Shown here: piece after piece, positions 38,901-50,271 of the stretch | How the letters are laid out: each line of letters opens with the position of its first letter | How positions within the stretch are numbered: the stretch's first letter is position 1 | Assembly (NCBI GenBank): GCA_023053545.1 | Contig: JAKZAN010000005.1 | Span: 5,952,001 to 6,016,000 of the forward strand | Source of the DNA: Lepidurus packardi | Taxonomy: Eukaryota > Arthropoda > Branchiopoda > Notostraca > Triopsidae | Length of the DNA stretch: 64,000 nucleotides | Reading direction: 5' to 3' | The notes under the pieces: model-generated | What the model was told of the DNA's origin: nothing | Seen by the model: the letters and a program-made list of their open reading frames with translations, nothing else | Databases searched by the model: none | Translations under genes and position numbers: made by a program

Positions 38901-40375
38901 GGGCACGCTTGGGTCACGATTCGTCCAGCTGCATTGGGAGCCGGGGCTGGGCTCGCCCTGAAGGGACTTAGCCGCGTTTTCAGCCCTACGACTATGGGCG
39001 TTCGGGGTCCCGCGTCTTCATCTTCGCTAAATTCCATTTCCGTGTGCAGAACGGGACGCTTGGCACAGGATGTGGCTGGTGTTGCAGCTTCCGCGCTGTG
39101 GAACAAGGAGCCGAGACTACTGGTCCATTTCTGCAACCTGGAGCCAACACTGGGCAATTTATTCGCGTTCGACGGGTTCCATGACGTTGCTACATAAGAT
39201 TTGTGCTGCTGGTGAGTTTGCTGCTCCGTTTCCGTATCCGAGCCTGTTTCATATGGCTCTTTCTCCTGTTCTTCGAAGAAACGGTTACGTACCGAGCTCC
39301 CCGGCTTGGCTAAGGGTGAAGGCGACTTGAAAACGAAGCTGGCAGAAGACGTTTCCGTTTTGTCGGTAAAAAGTGAACGCAAGCCCGAAGCTAGACTGGA
39401 TAAGGAGGTATTAACTGCGGAAGGAGAGTTGGAGGTCTTGGTACTGAGTTGGAGACTGGGAGAAGCTTTGGGGGTTTGGACTGGGCTTGTCAGGCTACTC
39501 TTGCTTCCAGTACCATCGCCTAAAGAGAACGAATGCTGCATAGAGAAGGATAATGACGGACTTCTCTCTTTGGAAGAGCGGTTGCCTCGGTCGGCGACGG
39601 AAGTAGCGATGGTTCTTCGACGGGATTTGGGTGAAAGGTCCTCGTTTTGCGTGGAAGTGGCGATGAAATGGGAATCGTCGTCTTCAGTGTCTGTGTTGGG
39701 TTGATATCTAGGTAGTACGCCCAAACTCTTTCTGGAAGCTTTGTTGGCGGATTTTGGAGCAGGCAACGGACTGGCTTGTTTTTTGGCTTTGACCAGCGCG
39801 TGGTTCAGTTTCTTCATGAGTATAGGGCGGGTGGTATCGTTGATTTTGCCTGCAGGAATTCCAAATTCAGCTAGTTTCTTCAGCAGTTCACCATCACTGA
39901 TTCCTACTAAAGCTGCAGGAGCTTTGGGACTCGCAGATCTGTCTCTCTCTCTAATTAGTCCGTTGTTGGACGGACTGAAGAGCAACGAGGATGTAGCAGA
40001 TGAAGGTGCAGCAGGTAAACTTTTGCGAGAAGCTCGAATATTGTTCTTTCCTTTAGCTTTGGTTCTTGTGAAAATTTCTATTTGCTCTTCCTCTGACTCG
40101 GATTCTTCGTCCAATTCCATCGAGTCAGTTTGACTGCTCGGGGTAGGAATCGCATGATTAAAGGAACGGTTAGCTCTGGTGTTGTTACTGCCATTGACAG
40201 CTTTTACTACGCTGAAGTCACCGTTCGTTACACCACCTGGTCGTTCCATGGCTTGCCTTAACTTTTTAACGAAAATCTTACGCGTCGTTTCGGTAATAGG
40301 AGCTTCCGAGATCCCATATTCTTTAAGTTTTTTCCTGAGTTCACTGTCGGACAAGGCTTCAATGGCTGCCGCCAT
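35951..40375 (-). CDS. LEMD3: Inner nuclear membrane protein MAN1 / LEMD3 with two LEM domains
   Basis: Inner nuclear membrane protein. LEM domains bind BAF, and the C-terminal domain of the family binds R-Smads to restrain TGF-beta/BMP signalling. Exons: 40375-38740, 38667-38456, 37230-37026, 36960-36462, 36358-36177, 36102-35951; 961 aa, all phases consistent. Visible: LEM 1 (residues about 5-43, LSDSELRKKLKEYGISEAPI, TTRKIFVKKL); a long Ser/Pro-rich linker; a second LEM (about 156-196, ISDGELLKKLAEFGIP, TTRPILMKKL); TM1 (about 507-531); the MAN1/Src1 C-terminal luminal domain (CRELEASGDCVANKSL); TM2 (about 671-692); and a terminal RRM/UHM-like domain with CLKVRNMF, SREGCVYAKC, ALHGWWFDGKL and LRIERYHERFP. 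The C-terminal half is unmistakably MAN1. The second LEM is unlike vertebrate LEMD3, which has one. Divergent from KLHDC10, 811 bases away. Confidence 0.95.
37621..38369. mobile_element. Inverted-repeat DNA element (MITE) in LEMD3 intron 2
   Basis: A 749-bp non-coding element whose ends are perfect inverses for 15 bases (TAGCCGCGTTCGTTT at the left, AAACGAACGCGGCTA at the right), with weaker matching further in. The outermost TA on both sides fits the TA target of Tc1/mariner-type elements. The interior repeats AAGTCGAC/GTCGACTT-type words in both orientations. No transposase frame. Family assignment is tentative. Confidence 0.75.
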
Positions 40376-41186
40376 GTTTTTGGCGTCTGTTTAAGAGGAG
40401 GTCGTTGCTTAGAAACCGTCTCTTAAGTAAGATCAAAAGATGAAGAGAGCTCTGTCGGAGCAATCTCTTTTTCAACAACTGCGCCATCTGACAACGAAGG
40501 CAGTCATGATATTGACGACGACGAACTCAATGTTATGCGATCCTAAAATAAAATATTAACGATTTGTATTAATGCTAGTAGATGCTAATACTACTTCCCT
40601 GGCAGTAGTTATTTATTAGACTTAGATCTAATCAACATTTATTTGTATGGTTGTATAAAGTTCGTTGTGTGAAGAGTAATTCAAACAAAGCTGAATTTTT
40701 AAACCTTTTTAAAGACTGATTTCCTTTCTAACATCTATTTAAAAAAATTGAAAAATGGAGTTGAGGAGGATATTTTTAAGACACTGTTGAACGCAAACAG
40801 TTAGGCTATGATTCTAGCATGTAGCGCAATTGTTTTAAAACCTACAGCTCGTATGTGCCCTGAGGATTTGTCGCGAAGACGTAGCAAAGGAAGAAGGCAC
40901 ATTGCAGCCAGGCTTAGCATGAATCTAGTCTATCCCAAAGTAATCTAGTATAATGTAACTTAATCTAAAATAACTTAAACGATGACCGGGTTCACTTATA
41001 CGTGGTTCAAAGACTACCTGTGTATGACTACTTTTTAGACTCGATTTTGCCCGCTTGAAGGCGTCGCAGGCTAATCGGAGAAAAACATTCTGAATTCTAA
41101 AAGAATTGTGAAAGATTCAGAGAAAAAAATTCTTTAAGCTTCTATTTATATTTTTGTTTGCTAATAAGTACATGCGACTATGTAAA
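40376..41186. promoter_or_regulatory. Divergent intergenic region, LEMD3 / KLHDC10
   Basis: 811 bases between two start codons facing away from each other; it must contain both promoters and 5' UTRs. No TATA box at a convincing position and no other motif that I trust. Confidence 0.5.
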
Positions 41187-42691
41187 ATGGATCCTTACGT
41201 CTGTAGACCACTAAAACTAGAGTTACTTGAAGCCAGAGGTATGTCATTATATCCCTAGTTTAAATTTGCTGGTAGCGTTGCTATCTTCTTGTTCATGTAC
41301 ATAGACAACACTGGCTTTCCCAGGCGTCCAAAACCTCGCAGTGGCCACAGGATAGTTTGTGATGGCAAACACGTGTATTCTTTAGGAGGTTACAATCCAA
41401 ACATTACAGCTCAGGACCTCGAAAATGACATCACATGGAGGCTAAACCATCCACTTTTTAAAGAAGTAATTGTCCTAATTCTGTATGTAATTTCTTGTGA
41501 GTAATTGTTTTGTTGGCAGTTATGGAAACTACATTTAGCGACAAGTGTTTGGGAACGAGTACCCGCCGAAGGGTCCATGCCCACTAAATTAGCATCCCAT
41601 ACTGCAATATTATGGAAAAACAACAGTTGTATGGTAGTATTTGGTGGCACTGGAATCCCTTTTGGTTCCTCAGCCAGCAACCACGTTTTCTTGTGTCATT
41701 TACCGGCTTGTACCTGGCACCAGGTGCGAACCAAAGGGGACGCACCCTTTAAGCAATACGGACAAGTAAAAATCATTGCAAACACTCTCCATAGTTTCTT
41801 TAACGCTTAGAAATTAGGCTGTGTTCTTGCAAGATGACAATTTGTACGTAGTAGGAGGAACTACAGGCTTTGGTTACTCCATCGATGTCCACGTTTTGAA
41901 CCTTGTTACCAAAGAATGGCAATTCCTCAGTAGTTCTAATCGATCTTTTTCTCCTGAGCCAAGGTTTAAACCTATCCAATTTCAGAAATTAAAGCTAAGT
42001 TTAGGTTTTTAATAGATATCGCCATGAATTGGCCATGTTTGAGGGTAAACTTTTCGTCTTGGGTGGAGGAACCGCCACAGAAGTATTTGGTTTCGACAAA
42101 ATTCCAGTATTTGACGTTGAGCTGAGACAGTGGGAAACAATCACCTCGATAAGGGACCCAGAACATGGTTATCCTGTTCCTCGTCGTTGTCATTCAGCCG
42201 TCCAAGGGAATGATGGTAATTCCTGTTTTCTTTTTTGTTCGAATGGGGCTATTACGTAATCTTAGAAGACGTGTACATTTATGGTGGTTACGATGGAGCC
42301 AGCATCCAAGGTGATGTGTGGAAACTCAAACTTGCTAGTCTCACCTGGTACAGAATCCTAGCAGCCATTCCCCAGCCTGCTTACTTCCACGCAGCGGCGG
42401 TATCGCCGGTAAAACGTTAATCAGAATAAGTATTTAAAAGATTGCGCGTTTCGGAATTAGGTGGGGAAAATGTATGTGTTTGGAGGCGTAACCAACGCAG
42501 AAAGCACTGAGCGCACAGATTCCGTATGGAATATGTGGTTGGGCATTCCTAGTCTGAAAGATATGTGCTGGGAAGCTGTATTGCACTACGGGGCGCACCG
42601 TTTGAGCAAACTGTCTCCCGAGGAACTCTTTGAAATGGGAATTCCAGCCTCTTTGGTTCAGCTGTTAAGTACTCGTGCGGATTGTGGATAA
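41187..42691 (+). CDS. KLHDC10: Kelch domain-containing protein 10
   Basis: Substrate receptor of an Elongin B/C-CUL2 ubiquitin ligase that reads C-terminal degrons; it also modulates stress kinase signalling in mammals. Exons: 41187-41238, 41305-41465, 41520-41765, 41818-41963, 42016-42215, 42266-42408, 42461-42691; 392 aa with all phases consistent. Kelch repeats show the diglycine pattern: VYSLGGYNPN, MVVFGGTGIPFG, LYVVGGTTGFGYS, LFVLGGG, VYIYGGYDGAS, MYVFGGVTN. FGGTGIPFG and YRHELA are typical of KLHDC10. After the propeller, residues 347-356 (SLKDMCWEAV) fit the BC-box consensus for Elongin C binding, including the Cys. The donor after GAG CCA AG (GTTTAA, 41964) is weak, but the frame requires it. 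Convergent with the RFX gene, 193 bases between stops. Confidence 0.95.
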
Positions 42692-42884
42692 GAAACTTTG
42701 CGTTACATAATTATGAAAATCTAGCTTTTAGCTATTGTACTTATAATTACTCTATTTTCAACCACGTTTCTTGACTGTCATACGAGAAATGTTAACACTG
42801 AAAGCGAGATCTTGTAAATTTGGAGACTAGAATACAAAGTCGACAATTAATTAACGTACGAGATCTACTTTTATGCACACATGT

Positions 42885-45800
42885 TCAGGAACGAAGGTAA
42901 GCAGTATCTGCAGAGCTGTTACTGTTGCTTGACAAGTACGTGTTTGATGGAGTAAGGTCTCTGTCTTCAGAATCGCCCAATTTAGCCTCTCCTGGCACTG
43001 ATTTAGGCCTTAGCATCAGAAATTGGATTTAAAATCGTAGAAGTGAAGATAAAGCAACTACCTGGGAGTATTAGCCGTCTCGTACGTAGTAACGTCATAC
43101 GACGCGTAGTACTCTGGCGATCCATGTACTGCTAAACTTACGGGGTACGTGGCTGCTTCTGGATAGTAGTTAGCTGTACTTGGATCGGCAAAATCGCGCC
43201 GAAACGTACTGTACTGTGCACCAGGGTAAGCCATCGTGTACTCAGCATTAGATATTTCTGGCTGAGATCCCAAAACTGCCAAAGAATACGGAATAGACTG
43301 TTTGGAGAACAAATACGTACTTTATTTATTCCGTAAACAAGAATCTGATTTCCTTACTTGTGATTGGCCGTTGCTAACGTACATATAGCCGCCATTGAAC
43401 TTGTACCCATTGCCCAACCCGCGAGTATCTCCATCGTAAGAATAAGCGTTGCAGTGACTAGTAGTAGTAGAGTCAGTAATGTGTACATATTCGCCCATAA
43501 TTGAGGTTTGTGAGGCATCCGGGTCCATGTCTATATTTATGATGATAAACATAAAAGTTAATCAAGTGAGTAGAAAGGTGAAGTCTCGGTTTGGAATTAC
43601 CGTTGCCGAGACAACCCCCGGTTGAGGAACTATGTTGCGTAGCTGAATGATGAGAAGACTCAGAAGGATCACCAGCCAAGAGGGCATAGGAATGGGCTGG
43701 CGAAGAATGCGAGGTCACATCACCCACATTCATACCATGTAATACGTCACTCGCGTTGGCATCCGTGATGCTATACATACGAGCTACCAAGGTTTCATAG
43801 TCCGAATCTACAAATTCAGGTGCTGCATCTATTGAAATGTTTCGCATCAATTCTCTCGCTCGCTCGTCCATATGTAACAGCTCTACCAAGTACAGCAGAT
43901 AATCATCGGCCATAAGTCTTAACAAATTGAAACTCCCTAAATAAATATAAAAATACATTGTTAGCATACTGGGAAAGATTACGTACAGGGTTCTTTGTTA
44001 ATAAACATGCACATGTGATGTTTTGGAAAAGCTTTACCAAAACTGGGGGCCGAGTGGAGGCTCAAGTCACGAAGCAAACGAGCGGACAACGCTATCCAGG
44101 CTGCTAAGAACGTTTTTGCTGCTTGGCGCAAAGAAAGTCGTTTACGTTGAGCACTTTGGACGACGCAACGTTCCACAACGGTTTCTAACCATTCCGTGAA
44201 CGCTTCTATGGGTACCTGTTCTTGCAAAAGCCTCTCGAACTCCCCGCAAACTAAAATTTAGGCAGAGTATAAAGAGAGAATGTTGTTAAAATCTCCAATT
44301 AATTGTTTAGAGTAACCAGAAAAAAATTTAAGGAAAGTATTCCAACGGTCAACTGAATTGATAAATTGAGTAAAACGAAGAATTTCACAAAAAGGAAATT
44401 AACAACGAAAAATAGCTTACGTCCTCCTATGAATTCCATATTGGAAAAGCGTTCACTGGAACCCAAGGAATTCCGTTTATTCGCAGGTTGGGACTGGGGA
44501 GGCTGATTTGGCGTGGTAACCATCAAGATTTCAGACGGCGCCTGAGGACTAGTCACACTAGGGAAAGAATAATCTTCGAGGAACGCTCCGGCGGCGGCTT
44601 GGAGCGCCGATCGAACGTTTTGCTGCAAATCCAGGTGTCTCCAATCGTGGAGTAGGATCACTGTTAGTTGCGAATCATGTAGAGCTAAGCGAGAGGCTTG
44701 CATGACTTGGTTGAGCGACGCTTGTCTTCTCAGCATGTGGCAGAAATGGCGTGCCACTAGAAAGTCGAAATTACACGTTAGTTTGGAATAAACTGTTTAT
44801 AATTTACAAGCTTCATCGATTAACTTTAGAAAGATGAAGAAATTAACGTGAACACTTACAATCAGATTTCACAGTTCGTAGATTTTCGGGCAAATCTTCC
44901 ATAGCTGCTCTTAACCAGGAATCGAGTTCGGTCGCAAATTTGCGAATGACTTGAATAAGAGCTTCCGGTAAGGTGCGTACGATGGAAGGCATAAGTATGC
45001 TGCAGACAGAACGGTACAAAATCGAGTCGCAGACGCCCACAATATTGACAACTACGTTGGTACCTAAGATACCGATCAAATGCGGTGGCATTCCTTGCCA
45101 GAAATGTAAGAGGAACGTTTGAACCTTTTATGAGAGACATGCCAAATTACGTAAATTAAAATTGATTTATAAAAGAAGATTTTGTGTGTGCTTTTATGTG
45201 TATACCTCGTCAAAGCTGGCTCGGATTACAGTATCCAATAATCTTTGGCAATGGGCTCGGTACATCATAATAAAAGTGGCAACTCGATCCTCGGGAACGT
45301 GGGCAGGTAAACACAAGTCGCGGAGACTAGGAAACTCGGGTAATTTCGTTGCCATTTTGCCGCGAGGTGCATAAGAAGGAACCTAATTAAATTTAGCTAA
45401 TAATCTTTGATATTCTTGGAAAGTAAAGTAACACAAAGAAAAATTACAATTTTAAAGGTAAACTTCGCCGTTATTTATGCAATATAAAATGACACTTATC
45501 GAAACCTAAAACTGTTTGGATATAACTCTTGAGTAAAAAAGGGGGGAAAATTGACACTTTGTGTCACAATACCCTGTTATTCTATCAACCAAGTTGGTAT
45601 TTACTTGTCGGGTCTGGTCCTTGCGTAGGTCACCGGTTCTGTAACGAAAGAAAAATAAATTCAATTTAATTTTTTCCCTCAAATTTTCCCGTTTGGGGCA
45701 TCCAATAACGCATTTCTGCTTAACCATGCAAACCATAAGGTTGGAAGGCAGTGTCGCAGAAATGACGCCCATCGATAGGCTAGTTTAGTACGGGACACGT

Positions 45801-46610
45801 AGTTTCCGCGGAAAAAGATAAAGAAATAAAAAAGGAACGAACGATGTTGTCTAGGTAACGTAAAGCATCTGCGTACAAAAGAAAAAGGAGGCCAATGGTA
45901 AAGCCCCTTCTGGGCTTCAAATATAGCTATCTTTCTGTCTTTTATCCATCTGACTATCACATATATCTCTACAGATAGTATAGATATACATATAATATAG
46001 ATAGATCTTCTCTTTTAACTGATTCATAACAGAATAACTTGGTTGGGCAATACATGCACAGAAAACGACTCACGCTTGAATGCCTTTCTTGGAGTAAATC
46101 AGCTCATAGTAGGCCGACGTCTCACGGATGGCAATACCGTAATAATGATACCGTGACTGGCCCCGTGTGCCCAGTCTTCTGGTTGTCAATTGAGGAAACT
46201 GCTGCCGAATGATCTAAGAGAAAAAGCTATGATTCTTTTAAGAACGATAGTTTTTTGGCGGGAAATGAAATTCTGAAAACTGGACTCTGGCGGATCATGT
46301 AACGATATAAATAGTTCTGTTAATTAATAATAAACATGGATTTACCTACAACATATTTCATAGGGGAAACTAACTTTCAGAAATTCTGGTATAAAAACAA
46401 ATATAAAAGTAAACTTACTTTGCCAAAGCTTGCTGCATTTACGGGCTGCATATAATGTTTGGCACAAAAGTCGACGTAGTGCAGGTACAGAGTATTCCGC
46501 GGAACACAAACTCCTTCGGCCATTTCGTAGTTCTCTTCCAGCCATAACAATGTTGCTGGGGTGGAGTGTGGTTTTAGGTTTTTGCCCCCGACTTGGTGTT
46601 CTTTTCGCAT
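42885..46610 (-). CDS. RFX4: RFX-family transcription factor, RFX4-like
   Basis: Winged-helix regulator that binds X-box palindromes; RFX4 and its relatives control ciliary and neural genes. Exons: 46610-46419, 46213-46074, 45638-45605, 45382-45206, 45124-44860, 44756-44421, 44250-44038, 43936-43601, 43530-43358, 43297-43062, 43008-42885; 741 aa in frame. The DNA-binding domain (about 22-94) has [43 protein letters not shown] and [11 protein letters not shown]. Conserved and dimerisation blocks follow: [88 protein letters not shown]. The ERCV and ERARELMR wording is closest to RFX4 rather than RFX1-3. The Tyr/Ser-rich C-terminus is divergent. An acceptor-like CAACAG lies just 5' of the ATG, so an upstream exon may exist. 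Exon 3 is only 34 bases. Confidence 0.93.
45605..45638 (-). other. 34-base exon of the RFX4-like gene
   Basis: Encodes [11 protein letters not shown] plus one base completing the previous codon. It is bounded by TTACAG on one side and GTAAAT on the other. It links the end of the DNA-binding domain (SKKGIQA) to [17 protein letters not shown]. In vertebrate RFX4 this spot holds a similarly short basic linker. Confidence 0.75.
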
Positions 46611-46776
46611 GGATCCTGTTGATCAAGCCGACAAAGCAGAGATTATAAAACTCGTTCGAGACTGCTGTCGCTATTTTGCGAGACCATCATTGGACTCTAG
46701 GGCTGAAACTTCAGAGGAGATTTCTGAAGAGGGGGAGGATATTATGTGGGGAAGAATTTAACAGGAAAGCTACCTA

Positions 46777-47130
46777 CTAAACAAGTATATTAACCTTGTC
46801 AGGTTTCCACCAATTACCCCAAACACTCCCCAAAGGTTTTCCCTTTTCCCAGGCATAGGGGTTAGTGAGTGGGGTATCTGGGGGATACGAGGGCACATTA
46901 CTACTAGTCAAGTTTCTGAAACTCACGTCATGCTTTAGAAGGTATCCCTCATCACAATAACGATTCACCCCTCGTACCATTGATACACAGCAGGGAAATA
47001 CTCGTGTCGTGTCGCAAGTAGGTACAAGCCCCTTCCGCATATAGCTTTCGCAGTTGTGTTCGCCTAATGGTTCTATTGAGAGCCAGTCAAGTGCAAAAAG
47101 CTCGGACCCGACAACGAGCACGCGGCACAT
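46777..47130 (-). CDS. Doubtful open frame, 117 codons
   Basis: ATG-initiated frame starting MCRVLVVGSELFALDWLSIE and ending DKVNILV. It is Cys- and Trp-containing, has no domain I recognise and no splice support. It lies 167 bases 5' of the RFX4-like start codon on the same strand. Chance is likely; a lineage-specific small gene or upstream exon is possible. Confidence 0.15.
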   Translation of the reverse strand: MCRVLVVGSELFALDWLSIEPLGEHNCESYMRKGLVPTCDTTRVFPCCVSMVRGVNRYCDEGYLLKHDVSFRNLTSSNVPSYPPDTPLTNPYAWEKGKPLGSVWGNWWKPDKVNILV

Positions 47131-47840
47131 CGCTCTAGTAATTAAGTGCTGGTAGCCCTATACCCTTTCTGCTAGAAATCAGACTTTTTGCCTGGTCGTA
47201 AGTCTTCCCACGCTTGAATATGGCATCCAGAAAGCTAACTATACACTTTAAAACATCCAATAAGCTAATTAAGTTTATACCATAGAACTCTTGCTTTCTT
47301 GATTTTCCTGAAAGAAAATAGGTTTTAGAAATTTGACAACTTTTCTCTTTTGTTTGAGTAAACGAACACAAATGCTGAATTGGGCGAAACTCCCTTAATA
47401 TAATTCTTTATAAGTAGACGCGAATTGTAGTTGTACATAATTAAATGTTTGAAATAAACTAGTTTGTAATTTACTCTGTGACAATTAATTGGAACTCAGT
47501 TTTGTCGGATTTATATTTTATGAGTTGCAAACCGAGTGGGCACAAACTCGATAAGGTTTCTCAATGTTTTGGGGTAGGAGATCACCCCGTAGAAGCCACA
47601 CAAGGCACAATCGTTGGAAAGTTGTGTAACTTTTGGATTTTCTTCGGATCAAGTTATCCCCCCTTTCGGAAACTTCAGAGACAGTGTAACCGATATAAAA
47701 TACTGTATAAACATCACGGGAGTCCTTAGACAAAGTCCCTTTTGGTCCTCCGAGTTCGATGTTGAGGTATAAAAAGATCGAAGTGAAAAAAAATGTTATT
47801 ATGACAGTTAAGTTAAAGGGAAAGTCAAGTTGCAGTTAAA

Positions 47841-47858
47841 GTTGCTGGGCAACAGCAA
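47841..47858. promoter_or_regulatory. X-box-like palindrome upstream of the RFX gene
   Basis: GTTGCTGGGCAAC is a near-perfect inverted repeat of the RFX half-site (GTTGCY / RGCAAC), and an additional AGCAAC follows directly. It lies about 1.2 kb 5' of the RFX4-like start codon. Suggestive of autoregulation, but this is motif evidence only. Confidence 0.4.
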
Positions 47859-50271
47859 CTGTTAACAAGGCACGGTGTTGGTTTTCTCGTTTGTCAACCA
47901 ATCCGTATCGCGAGATCCCTATAAGGCAATTAACACGTTCAACATGGAACGATCTCTTCCCCCAAACCTTTGTAATTTGAACCAATATTTCTCCTCCCTC
48001 CAAGAAAAATAAAAGATATAAAAGTTATAAATCTTGGAACCGCTTACCGTTGCAATTATGAGACGATGTGGAGGCTGTACCCAGCCGAGGTTCCATGGCC
48101 ACGATCTTCAATTACTTACCCGACGGATCTGATCTGTCACTACACCTGGGCTAGAAAAAAAAAAGTACCACGAGAAAGTTAGAAAACTGCAGCTGCTACC
48201 GCTCATTTGTGAAAAAGATGTATAGCTGCATAGGATTAGCACTCCTGAGTAGTATTATAACGAGTACTACCTGAGGTCAAAGGGTCGGTTTAAGATTAAT
48301 CGACAGGGGGTCAAGATTTGGCCGTTGGGGGTGAAGGGGTGGGGGTGGCCTGTTTCCTCGTATATTGCAGTACACATGAAAGTTTTTTCTTATGGATGAA
48401 TAAATGAAATATATGAATAAATATATCACAATTTTCACTTTATTAATATGGCTATACTTTCGCTCGAACATTGGCAGTCATTTCAATGTTGCTTCGGGCA
48501 ATAAATTGTAAGAAACTTGTATATTTACCTATGTTTTGTCACCCACTCAATGTTACAAAACACGAACTTGCCCCACGTTTGAGTTTGAAACACTTTGAAC
48601 TTCAAAACATGTTTAGAAAATTGTTAGCAAATAATGTCATTTTTAGATTTGCCTGGGAATTGTTCGTGTAGGGCGAGATTCAGAGTGGGTCGTGGACACC
48701 TTGTTAATACGTACTACGGAAGCGAAGTCGTGAGTTGCTTTCTCGTTGCGGAACAAGTTAAACTTCACTGATGGCTCTCTAGCGTCCTCACCTGGTCGGC
48801 CGCCATGGTCCTTTCTCACCTACGGGTCTCTTTTTCTGTTCCTATCCGCTAAAGACGGCGTCGACGACACTTGACAAAATCCTCTGTCCAATTAGAAGAG
48901 CGAGATCTAGAGCGGCCCAGCCTCCAGCCAGCCAATCTGAGCATCCGTGGAGATCAGCGAGCGCCAGGCACCAATGAGCTACATAAATGCGTTTCCTTTT
49001 GCCCCTCCGAGAACGCTACTTCAGATCGATGCCCAACATAATATCAACTCCAAGAATGCGTCAAGTCAGAGCAAAAACTAATATCCTCTTCTCTTTTTTT
49101 ATTTTCTTTCCTTTAGCAAAAATTGAACCCCGAATAGAGAAAAAAAATTGTCTCCCTGGAAAAGAATTCGAGCCATAAAAATTAAAACTGACTGGCTTTT
49201 AGTTTCTTCGTTTGTTGCACGTCAGACGCTAGCTTTTTGAAGTGGAGCACCATATTGGAAAGCTCATCTCTCGCTTGATTACAAGTCAATTTGCATCCTG
49301 TCATGTAAAATAACTTGCACAATCTTTATAAATCCAGTTCAGTGCTCATGAGTCCTCGCTAGGGACCTGTAAGGCCAATACAACCCGTTCACTTAAAAGA
49401 ACAAGTTTTATTTTCCCGTATGCCCCTTCAAACATCCTTACTCGTTCCTTTCTTTATGTTTTTCGGAAAAAGTATTATAATAAAAACGAAAAGAAAGTAG
49501 AAAAGAAACCGATGAAAGCGAAGCCATTGCAGCGAACCATTAAGGAAGTCTCAAGTGCTTGCGAACCGGTAATTGCCAATTCTGTAACAAATAATCACAA
49601 TCTCTTCTTTAAATGCCTAACATCACTAAAGTTGTAGAGGAAGAATTTTCAATCAATGTGGGTGAGAAATGTAGTATTACCCACAGTTCACATTTCGGTA
49701 ATGAATTGCCGTATTTTGAAAGGAACTATGGGGGGTTTTATCGAGGATTTCCATGGGGGACATCCCTTATTTTGGGGGTGCATATAAGTATAAAGGTTGT
49801 CTATGTATCCCTTACCTGAGTAGCCTCTAAACTGCAATCTATAGGTGAGTCGGTGGCTGGCTGCTCGTTGCCCAGCGACCGATTGGTCTTTGCTTTCATC
49901 AGCCAGCATCGAGATGGAAAAGTAGGAAGGAGATGAGGAAAAAGTATTACGCCGGGAAATAAAAACTACCCCTACTTATATGTCAGGCTCTCCACCGCGT
50001 CAACCTTGTATCCACCAACTTCTCTCTTTTTTCCCACTAGCGTAAAACAATCTAGGGGAACATAAAAACATCAAATCTACCCGAAGATCAACTTTCTAAG
50101 AACTCTTTCTAAAAATGTTCCTTTGCCCATTTTCTTCTTTGGAGAACGTCAACATAAAGAAAAATACACGCTTTTTTCGTTATAAATTCTGTATTTGAGC
50201 TGTTCATCTTTACAGCCCCCACAATTAAAAGATTTGCATTGACCGGCAAAGAAAGTATTTACTACTGAAAA

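Larger units (their letters stand above)
46611..50271. other. Intergenic region between RFX4-like start and CPT2 end (3.7 kb)
   Basis: Should contain the RFX promoter (to the right of 46610). Recognisable content: an X-box-like palindrome at 47841-47853 and a minus-strand frame at 46777-47130 (117 codons, no domain). On the other side, A/T-rich simple sequence (45961-46010) lies just inside the RFX intron. Otherwise I see nothing. Confidence 0.5.

Noticed and set aside
39306..40133. Long plus-strand frames opposite LEMD3 exon 1.
   Set aside because: Antisense shadows of the Ser-rich LEMD3 coding sequence.
46609..46761. Plus-strand 50-codon frame starting at an ATG that shares CATG with the RFX4-like start, with an acidic protein-like sequence.
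   Set aside because: Antisense to the RFX 5' region, no splice donor that extends it, no family match. Probably a chance frame.
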